Shown here in pieces: positions 43,399-51,920 of a DNA stretch of 64,000 nt. Under the pieces are notes generated by a model. It did no database searches. It had not been told where the DNA came from and saw only the letters and a list, made by a program, of their open reading frames with translations. The position numbers and the translations under genes were made by a program. This DNA is from Streptomyces indicus (GTDB taxonomy: Bacteria; Actinomycetota; Actinomycetes; Streptomycetales; Streptomycetaceae), in assembly GCF_900100315.1 (NCBI RefSeq), contig NZ_FNFF01000007.1, positions 202,750 through 266,749 on the forward strand, in the 5' to 3' direction. Within the stretch, counting starts at the first letter, position 1. Each line of letters opens with the position of its first letter.

Positions 43399-44385
43399 CT
43401 ACTTGAGCAGACCCTTCGATTCCAGGTACTCCTTCGCCGCGTCCGCTTCCTTCACGCGCTCCGCGTCGACCTTGCGGTTGAGCTCCACGAGATCCTCGGT
43501 CGTGAGCGTTTCGGTGAGCTTCGCGAGCGCGGCCGCGATGTCCTTCGCGCCTGCGTCCTCGGTGTTGACCACCGGGAGAATGTTGTCCGCGTTCTGGAGC
43601 TTCTTGTCGTCCTCGAGCAGGACCAGGTCGAAGTTCTCCAAGGTGGCGTCGGTCGTGGTGGTCAGGACGAGCTGGTCCTCACCGTTCTTCACGGCCTGCT
43701 TGGACTGCGGGGTGCCGACGCCCTTGGGGTCGATGCCGGTGACGTCGATGCCGTACTTCGACTTCAGGCCGGGCGCGCAGAACGGCCGGACCTCGCATTC
43801 CTCACCGGCCGCGATCTTCACCTTGAGCTTCGACTTCCCCAGATCCGAAAGGGTCTTGAGCTTGTTCTTCTCGGCGTATTCCTTGGAGACCGCGAATGCG
43901 TTCTGGTCCACGGCCTCGCCGGCGGGCAGCGCGGTGAGGCCGCGCGGCGTGGCCAGCTTCTCCAACTCGGCCACCGTCTTGGCCACATCGCTGGAGGCGA
44001 CGGGCTTCTCCTCGGAGGCCTTCGGCCCGTTCACCTTGGTGTTGAGGAATTCGGCCATCGTGGCCGCGTACTCGGGCACCACATCGATATCGCCCTTTTC
44101 CAGGGCCGGTTCATAGACCTCGCGGCTGTCCACCGTCTTGATGGACGTGCCGTATCCGGCGTCGCTGAGCAGCTGCGCGTACAGCTCGGCGAGCACCTTG
44201 GACTCGGTGAAGCTCGCCGAGCCCACCACCAGCGAGCCCTTCTTCTTGTCGCCTCCGGCACTGCCGCCGGAGCCGGAGCCCTTGTCCTCGAGGCTGTCGC
44301 CGCCGCAGGCGGTGAGCCCCGCGCCGAGAGCCACGACGGCGGCCGTGGCCGCTGCCATCCGTATGCCACGGGGGAACTTCTTCAT
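43399..44385 (-). CDS. OpuC/ProX-type glycine betaine-binding lipoprotein
   Basis: A 328-residue periplasmic-type binding protein anchored as a lipoprotein (basic start, AAATAAVVALGAGLTACGG, lipobox LTAC). A Gly/Ser/Lys linker follows and then the OsmF/OpuCC domain: VVGSASFTESKVLAELYAQLL, GDIDVVPEYAATM and DQLVLTTTTDATLENFDLVLLEDD. It delivers betaine, choline or carnitine-like osmolytes to the permeases next to it. ATG 44385 is used; ATG 44397 is possible. Ninety-three base pairs separate it from the upstream permease gene. Confidence 0.9.
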   Translation of the reverse strand: MKKFPRGIRMAAATAAVVALGAGLTACGGDSLEDKGSGSGGSAGGDKKKGSLVVGSASFTESKVLAELYAQLLSDAGYGTSIKTVDSREVYEPALEKGDIDVVPEYAATMAEFLNTKVNGPKASEEKPVASSDVAKTVAELEKLATPRGLTALPAGEAVDQNAFAVSKEYAEKNKLKTLSDLGKSKLKVKIAAGEECEVRPFCAPGLKSKYGIDVTGIDPKGVGTPQSKQAVKNGEDQLVLTTTTDATLENFDLVLLEDDKKLQNADNILPVVNTEDAGAKDIAAALAKLTETLTTEDLVELNRKVDAERVKEADAAKEYLESKGLLK

Positions 44386-44478
44386 GGGGTCCACCATTTC
44401 GGGAATCGTCTTCCGCAATCACTGGTCGTCAGGCGGCTGTTCGCAGAACATCCGCATCGAGAACGTGTATGTCGCTGC

Positions 44479-45159
44479 TCACACCGCCCGTGCCGCCCGC
44501 CCCCGCATCGGGTCGCACACCTTGCCGACCACCACGAGCAGCAGCTCCACCAGGAGCGCGAGCGCGGTGACGAGGACCGCGCCGGCGATGACCTGCGGGG
44601 TGTTCTGCACCGTGAAGCCCTGCGTGATGATCCGCCCGAGGCCGCCTTCGCCGGCCATGGACGCCAGCGTCGCGGTGGCCACCACCTGCACGGCGGCCGA
44701 ACGCAGGCCGGTCATGATCAGCGGGTACGCCAGGGGCAGTTCGACCCGCAGGAACAGCTGGCCGCCGCTCATGCCCATGCCGCGCGCCGCCTCGACCACC
44801 GCCTTGTCCACCTCGCGCATGCCGAGGTAGGCGTTGGTCAGCAGGGGCGGCACCGCGAAGAGCACGAGGGCGATCAGCGTGGGCGCGTCCCCGTACCGCC
44901 CGAGCGGGCTGAGCGTGAGCAGCACGAGCACCGCGAGGGTGGGGATCGCGCGGCCCACATTGGAGATGTTGACCGCGAGCGCGCCGCCCTTGCCGATGTG
45001 CCCGAGCCACAGCGCGAGCGGCAGGGCGATCAGCACGGAGGCGGCCAGGCACACACCGCTGAAGTAGAGGTGCTCGGCGAGCCGGTGCCACACCCCCCGC
45101 TCGCCCTGCCAGTTGGCCCCCGTGGTCAGCCATTCGAAGGCACCCGATAGCGCGTTCAT
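44479..45159 (-). CDS. OpuC-type ABC permease (second)
   Basis: A 226-residue integral membrane permease with five to six helices and the EAA loop VVEAARGMGMSGGQLFLRVELPLAYPLI, which contacts the ATPase. The helix GVCLAASVLIALPLALWLGHIG and IPTLAVLVLLTLSPLG are typical of OpuCB/OpuCD. The start overlaps the other permease by 4 bp (ATGA), so the two are probably made in equal amounts as a heterodimer. Confidence 0.9.
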   Translation of the reverse strand: MNALSGAFEWLTTGANWQGERGVWHRLAEHLYFSGVCLAASVLIALPLALWLGHIGKGGALAVNISNVGRAIPTLAVLVLLTLSPLGRYGDAPTLIALVLFAVPPLLTNAYLGMREVDKAVVEAARGMGMSGGQLFLRVELPLAYPLIMTGLRSAAVQVVATATLASMAGEGGLGRIITQGFTVQNTPQVIAGAVLVTALALLVELLLVVVGKVCDPMRGRAARAV

Positions 45160-45884
45160 GCCGGCTCCGTCACCTTCGCGACCCCGGTCGGGGATATGTG
45201 GCCGCCCGAGGGGGCGGTCCGTATGCGGGTCCAGGGTGTCAACAGCCGCTGGAGCAGCAGCAACAGCAGATCCGCGGCGATGGCGAGCAGCACGCACAGC
45301 ACGGACGCGGTGAGCACCTGCGCCTTGAAGTCGCTGCGCAGCCCGGACATGATCAGGCCGCCGAGCCCGCCGTATCCGACGATGGCGCCGACCGTGGTGA
45401 GCGCCACCGTCGAGACCGTGGCGATCCGCACGCCGGCCAGGATCGCCGGTATCGCCAGCGGCAGTTCGACCTCCCACAGCATCCGCGCCGGACCGTATCC
45501 GAGCCCGCGCGCGGCCTCGCGCGCCTCGTCGGGCACGGCCTCCAATCCCGCCATCACATTCCGTACGAGGATCGTCAGGGAGTACAGCGCCAGGCTGGTG
45601 ATCACCGTGGCCGGCGAGAGCCCGAACACCAGCAGCAGCAGGGAGAACATCGCGAGCGAGGGCACCGAGTACAGCGCTGTGGTCACCCCGAGCACCGGCC
45701 CGGCGAACAGCCTTCCGCGGCGCGCGAGCAGCGCCAGCGGGAAGGACACGACCAGCCCGATGGCGACCGAGGCGGCTGTGATCCCCACATGCTGGACGGT
45801 CGCGTCGATCAGCTCCTGGCTGCGCGTGTCGAGGTATTCGAGGCACACCCAGTCGTTCGTCACCAGGCAGTTCTGTCGGCTCAC
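45156..45884 (-). CDS. OpuC-type ABC permease (first)
   Basis: A 242-residue permease with six helices and EAA loop AREAARGLGYGPARMLWEVELPLAIPAIL. The helix SVAIGLVVSFPLALLARRG and SVPSLAMFSLLLLVFG match the family. GTG 45884 is preferred because GGGGAGG lies 8 nt before it; GTG 45905 would lengthen the N-terminus by seven residues. It shares the 166-bp divergent region with the ATPase gene. Confidence 0.9.
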   Translation of the reverse strand: MSRQNCLVTNDWVCLEYLDTRSQELIDATVQHVGITAASVAIGLVVSFPLALLARRGRLFAGPVLGVTTALYSVPSLAMFSLLLLVFGLSPATVITSLALYSLTILVRNVMAGLEAVPDEAREAARGLGYGPARMLWEVELPLAIPAILAGVRIATVSTVALTTVGAIVGYGGLGGLIMSGLRSDFKAQVLTASVLCVLLAIAADLLLLLLQRLLTPWTRIRTAPSGGHISPTGVAKVTEPA

Positions 45885-45921
45885 GGCGCTCACCTCCCCC
45901 GTCACGCCGAACCTATGTATG

Positions 45922-45947
45922 ACTCGTCCGTATCCGCGTACGAGTCG
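45922..45947. promoter_or_regulatory. Inverted repeat in the osmolyte-transporter divergent promoter
   Basis: GACTCGT and ACGAGTC are separated by 12 bp between the divergent permease and ATPase genes. It is a possible operator for an osmolyte-responsive regulator; none is encoded nearby. Confidence 0.45.
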
Positions 45948-46049
45948 TCTGTCCGTCCCGCGACCCTAAACCCATGGACTGACAATCGCCGAGGGCTGTT
46001 GTCTTGCAGCAACATGGCGTTCACAACAAGCCCACCACAATGGGGAGTC

Positions 46050-47210
46050 ATGATCCGGTTCGAGCACGTCAGCAAGCGGTACGCCGATGGCACCACGGCG
46101 GTGGACGACCTGTCCTTCGAGGTCACGGCGGGTGAACTGGTCACGCTGGTGGGCCCGTCCGGCTGCGGCAAGACCACCACGATGAAGATGGTGAACCGTC
46201 TCATCGAGCCGACCTCGGGGCGGATATACCTCGACGGCGAGGACATATCCGATATCGATCCGGTCCGTCTGCGGCGCCGTATCGGCTATGTCATCCAGCA
46301 GGTCGGCCTCTTCCCGCACAAGACGGTCCTGGAGAACACCGCGACCGTCCCGCATCTCCTCGGCTGGAAGAAGGGCGACAGCAGGAAGCGCGCCGCCGAA
46401 CTCCTCGACCTCGTGGGCCTCGACCCCTCGGTCTACGGCGACCGCTACCCCGAGCAGCTCTCCGGCGGCCAGCGTCAACGCGTCGGTGTGGCACGCGCGT
46501 TGGCGGCCGATCCGCCCGTCCTGCTCATGGACGAGCCGTTCGGCGCGGTGGACCCGGTGGTGCGCGAGCACCTCCAGACGGAGTTCCTGCGGCTTCAGCA
46601 GGAGCTGCACAAGACGGTGCTCTTCGTCACGCACGACATCGAGGAGGCCGTACGGCTCGGCGACCGCATCGCCGTCTACGGCCAGGGCCGGATCGAGCAG
46701 TACGACGCACCGGCGGCCGTGCTCGGCGCCCCGGCCACCCCGTATGTCGCCGATTTCGTCGGCTCCGACCGCGGCCTCAAGCGCCTGTCGGTCACGCCGA
46801 TCGAGGAGGGCGACCTCGAACAGCCCCCGGTCGTACGCCTGGAGGACCCGGCGGAGTCCGCCGCCGCGCGGATGCGGGCGGAGGAGGCCGGCTGGGCGGT
46901 GGTCCTGGACGCCGCGGGCCATCTGCACGGCTGGGTGGGCGCCGACCACCTCACATCGGGCACCGTGTCCGACCATGCGCGCCGGATGGAGGCCTGGCTG
47001 CCGGTCGGGGCTTCGCTGAAGCGGGCGTTCTCGACGATGCTCCAGCACGACGCGGGCTGGATCGCGGTGATCGACGAGAGCGGCGAGGGCCGCTTCCTGG
47101 GCGTCCTGACCCCGGCCACGCTGCACGAGGCCTTGCGCAGATCGACGGCGGCGGACGCGCGGGACATCTCGCGGGCCGAGGTGGAGCTGGAGTCGGTGAG
47201 CGGGGTGTGA
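46050..47210 (+). CDS. OpuCA-type ABC ATPase with CBS domains
   Basis: A 386-residue ATPase: Walker A GPSGCGKTTTMKMVNRL, Q-loop QQVGLFPHKTV, signature LSGGQRQRVGVARAL, Walker B VLLMDEPFGAVDP and H-loop THDIEEAV, then tandem CBS-like domains (about residues 245-370; AESAAARMRAEEAGWAVVLD, GASLKRAFSTMLQHDAGWIAVID). In OpuA the CBS pair senses ionic strength. Divergent transcription from the binding protein and permeases is less common than a single operon. Its ATG has GGGGAG 2 nt before. Confidence 0.93.
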   Translation: MIRFEHVSKRYADGTTAVDDLSFEVTAGELVTLVGPSGCGKTTTMKMVNRLIEPTSGRIYLDGEDISDIDPVRLRRRIGYVIQQVGLFPHKTVLENTATVPHLLGWKKGDSRKRAAELLDLVGLDPSVYGDRYPEQLSGGQRQRVGVARALAADPPVLLMDEPFGAVDPVVREHLQTEFLRLQQELHKTVLFVTHDIEEAVRLGDRIAVYGQGRIEQYDAPAAVLGAPATPYVADFVGSDRGLKRLSVTPIEEGDLEQPPVVRLEDPAESAAARMRAEEAGWAVVLDAAGHLHGWVGADHLTSGTVSDHARRMEAWLPVGASLKRAFSTMLQHDAGWIAVIDESGEGRFLGVLTPATLHEALRRSTAADARDISRAEVELESVSGV

Positions 47211-47224
47211 ACTCCCTTCCTGGG

Positions 47225-47320
47225 TTCAGGCCTTGAGCCGTTCAGGCCTTGAGCCGTTCACGCCTTGAGCCGTTCACGCCTTGAGCCGCTCACGCCTTCA
47301 GCCGTTCAGGCCTTGAGTCG
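47225..47320 (-). repeat. Six-copy 16-bp array from the esterase 3' end
   Basis: Six consecutive 16-bp units of plus-strand form TTCAGGCCTTGAGCCG occur at 47225, 47241, 47257, 47273, 47289 and 47305, with only one or two changes each. The last unit spans the esterase's final codons and stop (TGA at 47306-47308), so five extra copies lie beyond the gene. Confidence 0.9.
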
Positions 47321-48424
47321 CCCGCTGATCCACACCAACGTCGCCGGGATCTCCCGCCGCCACGTGTTGAAGTTGTGGCCGCCCGAGTCCAGCAGGATCG
47401 AGGAGACCCTCGTCGGGGACTTGACCTTGTCGATGAACTTCAGCGTGTCCGCGTAGTTGTCCTCGCCCTGCTTGCTGCTGGTGGCGAGGAGCGAGACGGG
47501 CGGCGCGGGCCGGTGGTCCAGGAGCCACATCAGGTCGGACTCCCGCCTGACCTTCTCGTCGCCCTGGAAGAGGTCGCCGGTCTGGTCGTCGATCGGTGCC
47601 ATGTAGTTGGCGGAGAGTCCGGCGCCGGCGGCGAAGCGGTCGGGGTGCTTCATCGCGATCTTCAACGCGCAGTAGCCGCCGGTGGAGTTGCCGATCACGC
47701 CCCAGTTCTCCGCCTTCGTACCGACGCGGAACGCGCCCTGGACCGCGGCCGGCAGGTCCTCGGCGAAGAAGGTCTCGGTCTGCGGGCCGTGCGGTATGTC
47801 CACGCACTCGGTGTCCCGGCCGGGCACGATCGCGGGCCGCAGCATGACGAGGACCATCGGCTGCATCGTGCCCTCGCGGGCCTGCTTGTTGGCGGTCTGC
47901 GGGTAGTGCAGGCCCTTGATCAGGTTCTCGGCGGTGCCCGGGTAGCCGGTGATCACGACGGAGGCCGGGAACTTCTTGTCCTTGTACTCGGGCCTGAAGT
48001 ACTCGGGCGGGAGATAGACGTACGCCTGACTGGAGAGCTTCGACTTCCGGCCGGCTATCTCCACCTTCTGTATCTGGCCGCCGACCTGGAGCTTCGCGCC
48101 GCCGGGCACGTTCACGGACTGCTTGCCGGTGACCTTGACCGGACCGCTCGCGCCGCCCGCCGTGTCGTGGTCGACCACCACACCCGGCTCCTGCTCCTGC
48201 CCGAAGAGGTCCGCCCATGAGGCGTAGAAGCCGAACTCGCGGTTGGCCGCGAGCCCGATCGAGGCGAAGACCATGACCTGCGTCAGGGCGAGGAGCACGA
48301 TCCGGCCCAGGACTGCACGCCAGGTGCGCCCGGCCAGCTTCGGCCAGAGCCAGACCGTGCCGACGAACAGGAGCACGGCCAGAAGGACGGCCAGTGCCAG
48401 CACTGTGTTGCTCGTGAGACCCAT
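47306..48424 (-). CDS. Membrane-anchored alpha/beta-hydrolase (esterase-D/mycolyltransferase-like)
   Basis: A 372-residue protein with two or three N-terminal membrane helices (VLALAVLLAVLLFVGTVWLW, IVLLALTQVMVFASIGLA) and an extracytoplasmic hydrolase of about 270 residues. The nucleophile elbow is VIGNSTGGYCALKIA (G-x-S-x-G), and a His in DSGGHNFNTWRR completes the expected triad. It resembles the esterase/antigen-85 fold. It is divergent from the MprF-like synthase across 173 bp, which suggests an enzyme pair acting on lipids or wall esters. Confidence 0.8.
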   Translation of the reverse strand: MGLTSNTVLALAVLLAVLLFVGTVWLWPKLAGRTWRAVLGRIVLLALTQVMVFASIGLAANREFGFYASWADLFGQEQEPGVVVDHDTAGGASGPVKVTGKQSVNVPGGAKLQVGGQIQKVEIAGRKSKLSSQAYVYLPPEYFRPEYKDKKFPASVVITGYPGTAENLIKGLHYPQTANKQAREGTMQPMVLVMLRPAIVPGRDTECVDIPHGPQTETFFAEDLPAAVQGAFRVGTKAENWGVIGNSTGGYCALKIAMKHPDRFAAGAGLSANYMAPIDDQTGDLFQGDEKVRRESDLMWLLDHRPAPPVSLLATSSKQGEDNYADTLKFIDKVKSPTRVSSILLDSGGHNFNTWRREIPATLVWISGRLKA

Positions 48425-48597
48425 GGGATGACTGCCTGTTCTTGCGTGCTGCGAGGGGAAGGAAGGCCGCCGCCCGGTTTGCACAGGTTTTCTGCGGCCA
48501 CGAATGAACCCACCTCCCGGTCACGCCGTCCTAAAGGGCGCAATTCGTCCGGAGCGCAGGCGTCCGGACCTCGGCTCTCGCAGAACCATGGGATGCG

Positions 48598-50499
48598 ATG
48601 TCCAGCAGGATAGATGCGGAAAAAACGGACGGGGTTCCCCGTGCTGCCCAGATCACATCCGGCTCCACTGCTGGTCCCAGGATGCGCAGGCTCGCCCGCG
48701 GCCCGCGCTCCGAGAAGGTGCCGGCCCTCGTCGCGACCGCCTGCACCCTGATCGGCCTGCTCGACATCGCCGCCGGTGTCTTCCCGCGCTTCCGGCACAG
48801 CCGACTGCACGCGCTGGCCGCTGATCTGCTGCCGGGCGCCCTCGGCCCGTACGCCGCCGCCCTCGCCATCTGCGCCGGCGTCCTGCTCCTGCTGCTCGCG
48901 CACGGTCTGCGCCGCCGCAAGCGCCGTGCCTGGCGGGCGGCCGTGGTGCTGCTGCCCGTCGGGGCCCTGGCGCAGTTCACCTACCGGCACTCGCTCGCCG
49001 GGCTCGTGCTGCCGCTGCTGCTGCTCGCGCTCCTGCTGGGCCATCGGAGTGAATTCACCGCCCTTCCCGACCCCCGCAGCCGCTGGAAGGCGCTGACGAA
49101 TTTCCTGCTGATGAGCGCCTTCTCGCTCGGCCTCGGCACGGTGATCGTCTCCACCCACCCCGCGCACGTGGTCGGCGACCCCTCCGTCACCGATCTGCTC
49201 ACGCACGTCGTCTACGGCCTCTTCGGCGCGGAGGGCCCGGTCGACTACCACGGCCGTACGTCCTGGCTGGTCAGCACCTCGCTCGGCGCGCTCGGCCTGC
49301 TCACCGCGCTGACCACGATCTACCTGGCGCTGCGGCCCGAGCACCCGGTCGCCCGCCTCACCGCGGAGGACGAGGACCGGCTGCGCGCGCTGCTCGCGCG
49401 GCACGGCGCCCGGGACTCGCTCGGCCAGTTCGCGCTGCGCCGGGACAAGGCCGTGGTGTTCTCGCCCAGCGGCAAGGCCGCGGTCACCTACCGCGTCGTC
49501 TCCGGCGTGATGCTCGCGAGCGGCGATCCGATCGGCGATGTGGAGGCCTGGCCGGGCGCGATCGAACGGTTCCTGGCCGAGGCCGAGGCCCACTCCTGGA
49601 CCCCGGCCGTGATGGGCTGCTCGCAGACCGGCGGCGAGGTCTGGACCCGCGAGAGCGGCCTGGACGCCCTGGAGCTGGGCGACGAGGCGATCGTGGACGT
49701 GGCGGACTTCACGCTGTCCGGACGCGCGATGCGCAACGTCCGGCAGATGGTCAAGCGCATCGAGCGCGCCGGCTACACCACGCGCGTCCGCCGCGTCCGC
49801 GACCTCACGCCCGAGGAGCTCGACCGCGTACGCCGCGCCGCCGAGGACTGGCGCGGCACCGACACCGAGCGCGGCTTCTCGATGGCGCTGGGTCGCATCG
49901 GCGACCCCGCGGACGGCGACTGCCTGATCGCCACCGCCCACCTCGCCGACAGCGAAGTCCCGGGCCCGTACGGGGACTTGAAGGCGATCCTGCACTTCGT
50001 GCCGTGGGGCGAGGACGGCGCGTCCCTCGACCTGATGCGCCGCGACCGCGCCGCCGACCCGGGCATGAACGAACTGCTCATCGTCGCCGCCCTCCAGGCG
50101 GCCCCCGCCCTGGGCCTGACGCGCCTGTCGCTGAACTTCGCGATGTTCCGCTCGGCCCTCGCCCGCGGCGAGCAGCTGGGCGCCGGGCCGGTCCTGCGCC
50201 TGTGGCGCGGACTCCTTGTCTTCCTCTCCCGCTGGTTCCAGATCGAGTCGCTCTACAAGTTCAACGCGAAGTTCCGGCCGCGCTGGGAGCCCCGCTTCGT
50301 CGTCTTCCGCTCCTCGCGCGACCTGCCGCGCATCGGCTTCGCCGCGATGCAGGCCGAGGGCTTCGTCACGCTGCGGCTGCCGCGCTTCCTGCGCCCGACA
50401 CGCGCCTGCCCGCACCAGCTGCACGCCCGCCCCGCCGCCCACGGCTCCCCGACGGGGGCGCACCCGCACCCGCCGGAGGGCCCTAGGCTGGCCCCATGA
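48598..50499 (+). CDS. MprF-like aminoacyl-phosphatidylglycerol synthase (DUF2156)
   Basis: A 633-residue membrane protein with six or so helices over residues 45-270 (VPALVATACTLIGLLDIAAG, LAICAGVLLLLLAHG, LVLPLLLLALLLGH) and a C-terminal DUF2156 double-GNAT catalytic domain (DSLGQFALRRDKAVVFSP, GFSMALGRIGDP, YGDLKAILHFVPWG, NELLIVAALQAAPALGLTRLSLNFAMFRS). It transfers an amino acid from tRNA to phosphatidylglycerol, lowering surface charge. There are fewer helices than the 14 of Staphylococcus MprF, so a flippase domain is not obvious. Its stop overlaps folP (ATGA). Confidence 0.85.
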   Translation: MSSRIDAEKTDGVPRAAQITSGSTAGPRMRRLARGPRSEKVPALVATACTLIGLLDIAAGVFPRFRHSRLHALAADLLPGALGPYAAALAICAGVLLLLLAHGLRRRKRRAWRAAVVLLPVGALAQFTYRHSLAGLVLPLLLLALLLGHRSEFTALPDPRSRWKALTNFLLMSAFSLGLGTVIVSTHPAHVVGDPSVTDLLTHVVYGLFGAEGPVDYHGRTSWLVSTSLGALGLLTALTTIYLALRPEHPVARLTAEDEDRLRALLARHGARDSLGQFALRRDKAVVFSPSGKAAVTYRVVSGVMLASGDPIGDVEAWPGAIERFLAEAEAHSWTPAVMGCSQTGGEVWTRESGLDALELGDEAIVDVADFTLSGRAMRNVRQMVKRIERAGYTTRVRRVRDLTPEELDRVRRAAEDWRGTDTERGFSMALGRIGDPADGDCLIATAHLADSEVPGPYGDLKAILHFVPWGEDGASLDLMRRDRAADPGMNELLIVAALQAAPALGLTRLSLNFAMFRSALARGEQLGAGPVLRLWRGLLVFLSRWFQIESLYKFNAKFRPRWEPRFVVFRSSRDLPRIGFAAMQAEGFVTLRLPRFLRPTRACPHQLHARPAAHGSPTGAHPHPPEGPRLAP

Positions 50500-51425
50500 G
50501 CAAGCCGCACGGCCGAGGACATGTCGAGGGCCTACCCGATTGGGACCGCTGCGCGGTCATGGGCGTGGTCAACGTGACCCCGGACTCCTTCTCCGACGGC
50601 GGCCGCTGGTTCGACACCACCGCCGCCGTCAAACACGGCCTCGACCTGGTCGCGCAGGGCGCGGACCTGGTCGACGTCGGCGGCGAGTCCACCCGCCCGG
50701 GCGCCACCCGCGTCGACGAGGCGGAGGAGCTGCGCCGGGTGATCCCCGTCGTACGGGGCCTGGCCTCCGAGGGCGTGACCGTCTCCGTGGACACGATGCG
50801 CGCCAGGGTCGCCGAGCAGGCGCTCGCGGCCGGCGCCCTCCTCGTCAACGACGTGAGCGGCGGTCTCGCCGACCCGGCGATGATCCCGGTGGTCGCCGAG
50901 GCCGGGGCGCCGTTCGTGGTCATGCACTGGCGCGGCTTCAGCGAGGACATGAACAGCCTCGCGGTGTACGAGGACGTGGTCGGCGAGGTGCTCGCCGAGC
51001 TCCGCGTCCGCCTGGACGCGGTGGTCGAGGGCGGCATCGCCCCCGAGCGCATCGTGGTCGACCCGGGCCTCGGCTTCGCGAAGAACGCCGAGCACGACCT
51101 GGCCCTGGTGGCCCACATGCGCGAACTGCGCGCCCTGGGGTACCCGGTCCTGGTGGCGGCCTCGCGCAAGCGTTTCCTCGGCCGGGTCCTGGCAGCCCCC
51201 GGGGCCACCCCGCCGCCCGCGCGCGAACGCGACGCGGCCACGGCGGCCGTCTCGGCCATCGCCGCCCACGAGGGCGCCTGGGCGGTCCGCGTCCACGAGG
51301 TGCGGGCCACCGCGGACGCGGTCCGGGTGGCGCGCGCGGTCGAAGGCGCCGTATCGCCCCCGCGGCCCGCCCGCGCCGGAGCGGACCCGCAGCACCCCCA
51401 CCCGAACCCCGAAGGAGCCCGGTGA
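50496..51425 (+). CDS. folP: Dihydropteroate synthase FolP
   Basis: The 309-residue TIM-barrel enzyme condenses pABA with hydroxymethyl-dihydropterin pyrophosphate, the target of sulfonamides. Signatures are MGVVNVTPDSFSDGGRW, DVGGESTRPGATRVDEAEE, DPGLGFAKNAEHDL and SRKRFLG. The last 25 residues are a disordered Pro/His tail. It is fused by an ATGA overlap to the upstream MprF-like gene and by GTGA to the NTF2-like gene, so translation is coupled through three functionally unlike genes. Confidence 0.95.
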   Translation: MSKPHGRGHVEGLPDWDRCAVMGVVNVTPDSFSDGGRWFDTTAAVKHGLDLVAQGADLVDVGGESTRPGATRVDEAEELRRVIPVVRGLASEGVTVSVDTMRARVAEQALAAGALLVNDVSGGLADPAMIPVVAEAGAPFVVMHWRGFSEDMNSLAVYEDVVGEVLAELRVRLDAVVEGGIAPERIVVDPGLGFAKNAEHDLALVAHMRELRALGYPVLVAASRKRFLGRVLAAPGATPPPARERDAATAAVSAIAAHEGAWAVRVHEVRATADAVRVARAVEGAVSPPRPARAGADPQHPHPNPEGAR

Positions 51426-51874
51426 CGTCACGCGTGGATCTCGAGGCCGTCGAGCAGGCCAACACCGCCTTCTACGAGGCGATGGAGGGCGGCGACTTCG
51501 AGACGCTCTCCGACCTGTGGCTCACCGGCGACGAGGGCGACGGCGTCACCTGCGTCCACCCCGGCTGGCCGGTCCTGACGGGCCGCGGCGAGGTGCTCCG
51601 CTCGTATGCCCTGATCATGGCGAACACGGAGTACATCCAGTTCTTCCTGACGGACGTCAAGATCTCCGTGAACGGCGACACGGCCCTGGTCACCTGCACG
51701 GAGAACATCCTGAGCGGCGCCCCCTCGGAGGAGGCGGGCGAACTCGGCCCGCTGGTCGGCCAGTTGGTGGTCGCCTCCAACCTCTTCCGGCGCACCCCGG
51801 ACGGCTGGCGCCTGTGGTCCCACCACGCCTCCCCGGTCCTGGCGGAGCGTGACGAGGACGAGGACGAGGACTGA
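51422..51874 (+). CDS. SnoaL/NTF2-like protein
   Basis: A 150-residue NTF2-fold protein, a SnoaL-like or ketosteroid-isomerase-like subgroup: DLEAVEQANTAFYEAMEGGDFETLSDLW at the N-terminus and GDTALVTCTENIL, NLFRRTPDGWRLWSHHAS toward the end. The tail is DEDEDED. No catalytic Asp/Tyr pattern is certain. It is GTG-started with a GTGA overlap to folP; in Streptomyces this gene commonly sits between folP and folB, so a folate link is likely but unproven. Confidence 0.8.
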   Translation: MTSRVDLEAVEQANTAFYEAMEGGDFETLSDLWLTGDEGDGVTCVHPGWPVLTGRGEVLRSYALIMANTEYIQFFLTDVKISVNGDTALVTCTENILSGAPSEEAGELGPLVGQLVVASNLFRRTPDGWRLWSHHASPVLAERDEDEDED

Positions 51875-51920
51875 CCGCAGACCTCGGATCGCAGCCACAG
51901 GACTGACCAGGGTCCGCCGC

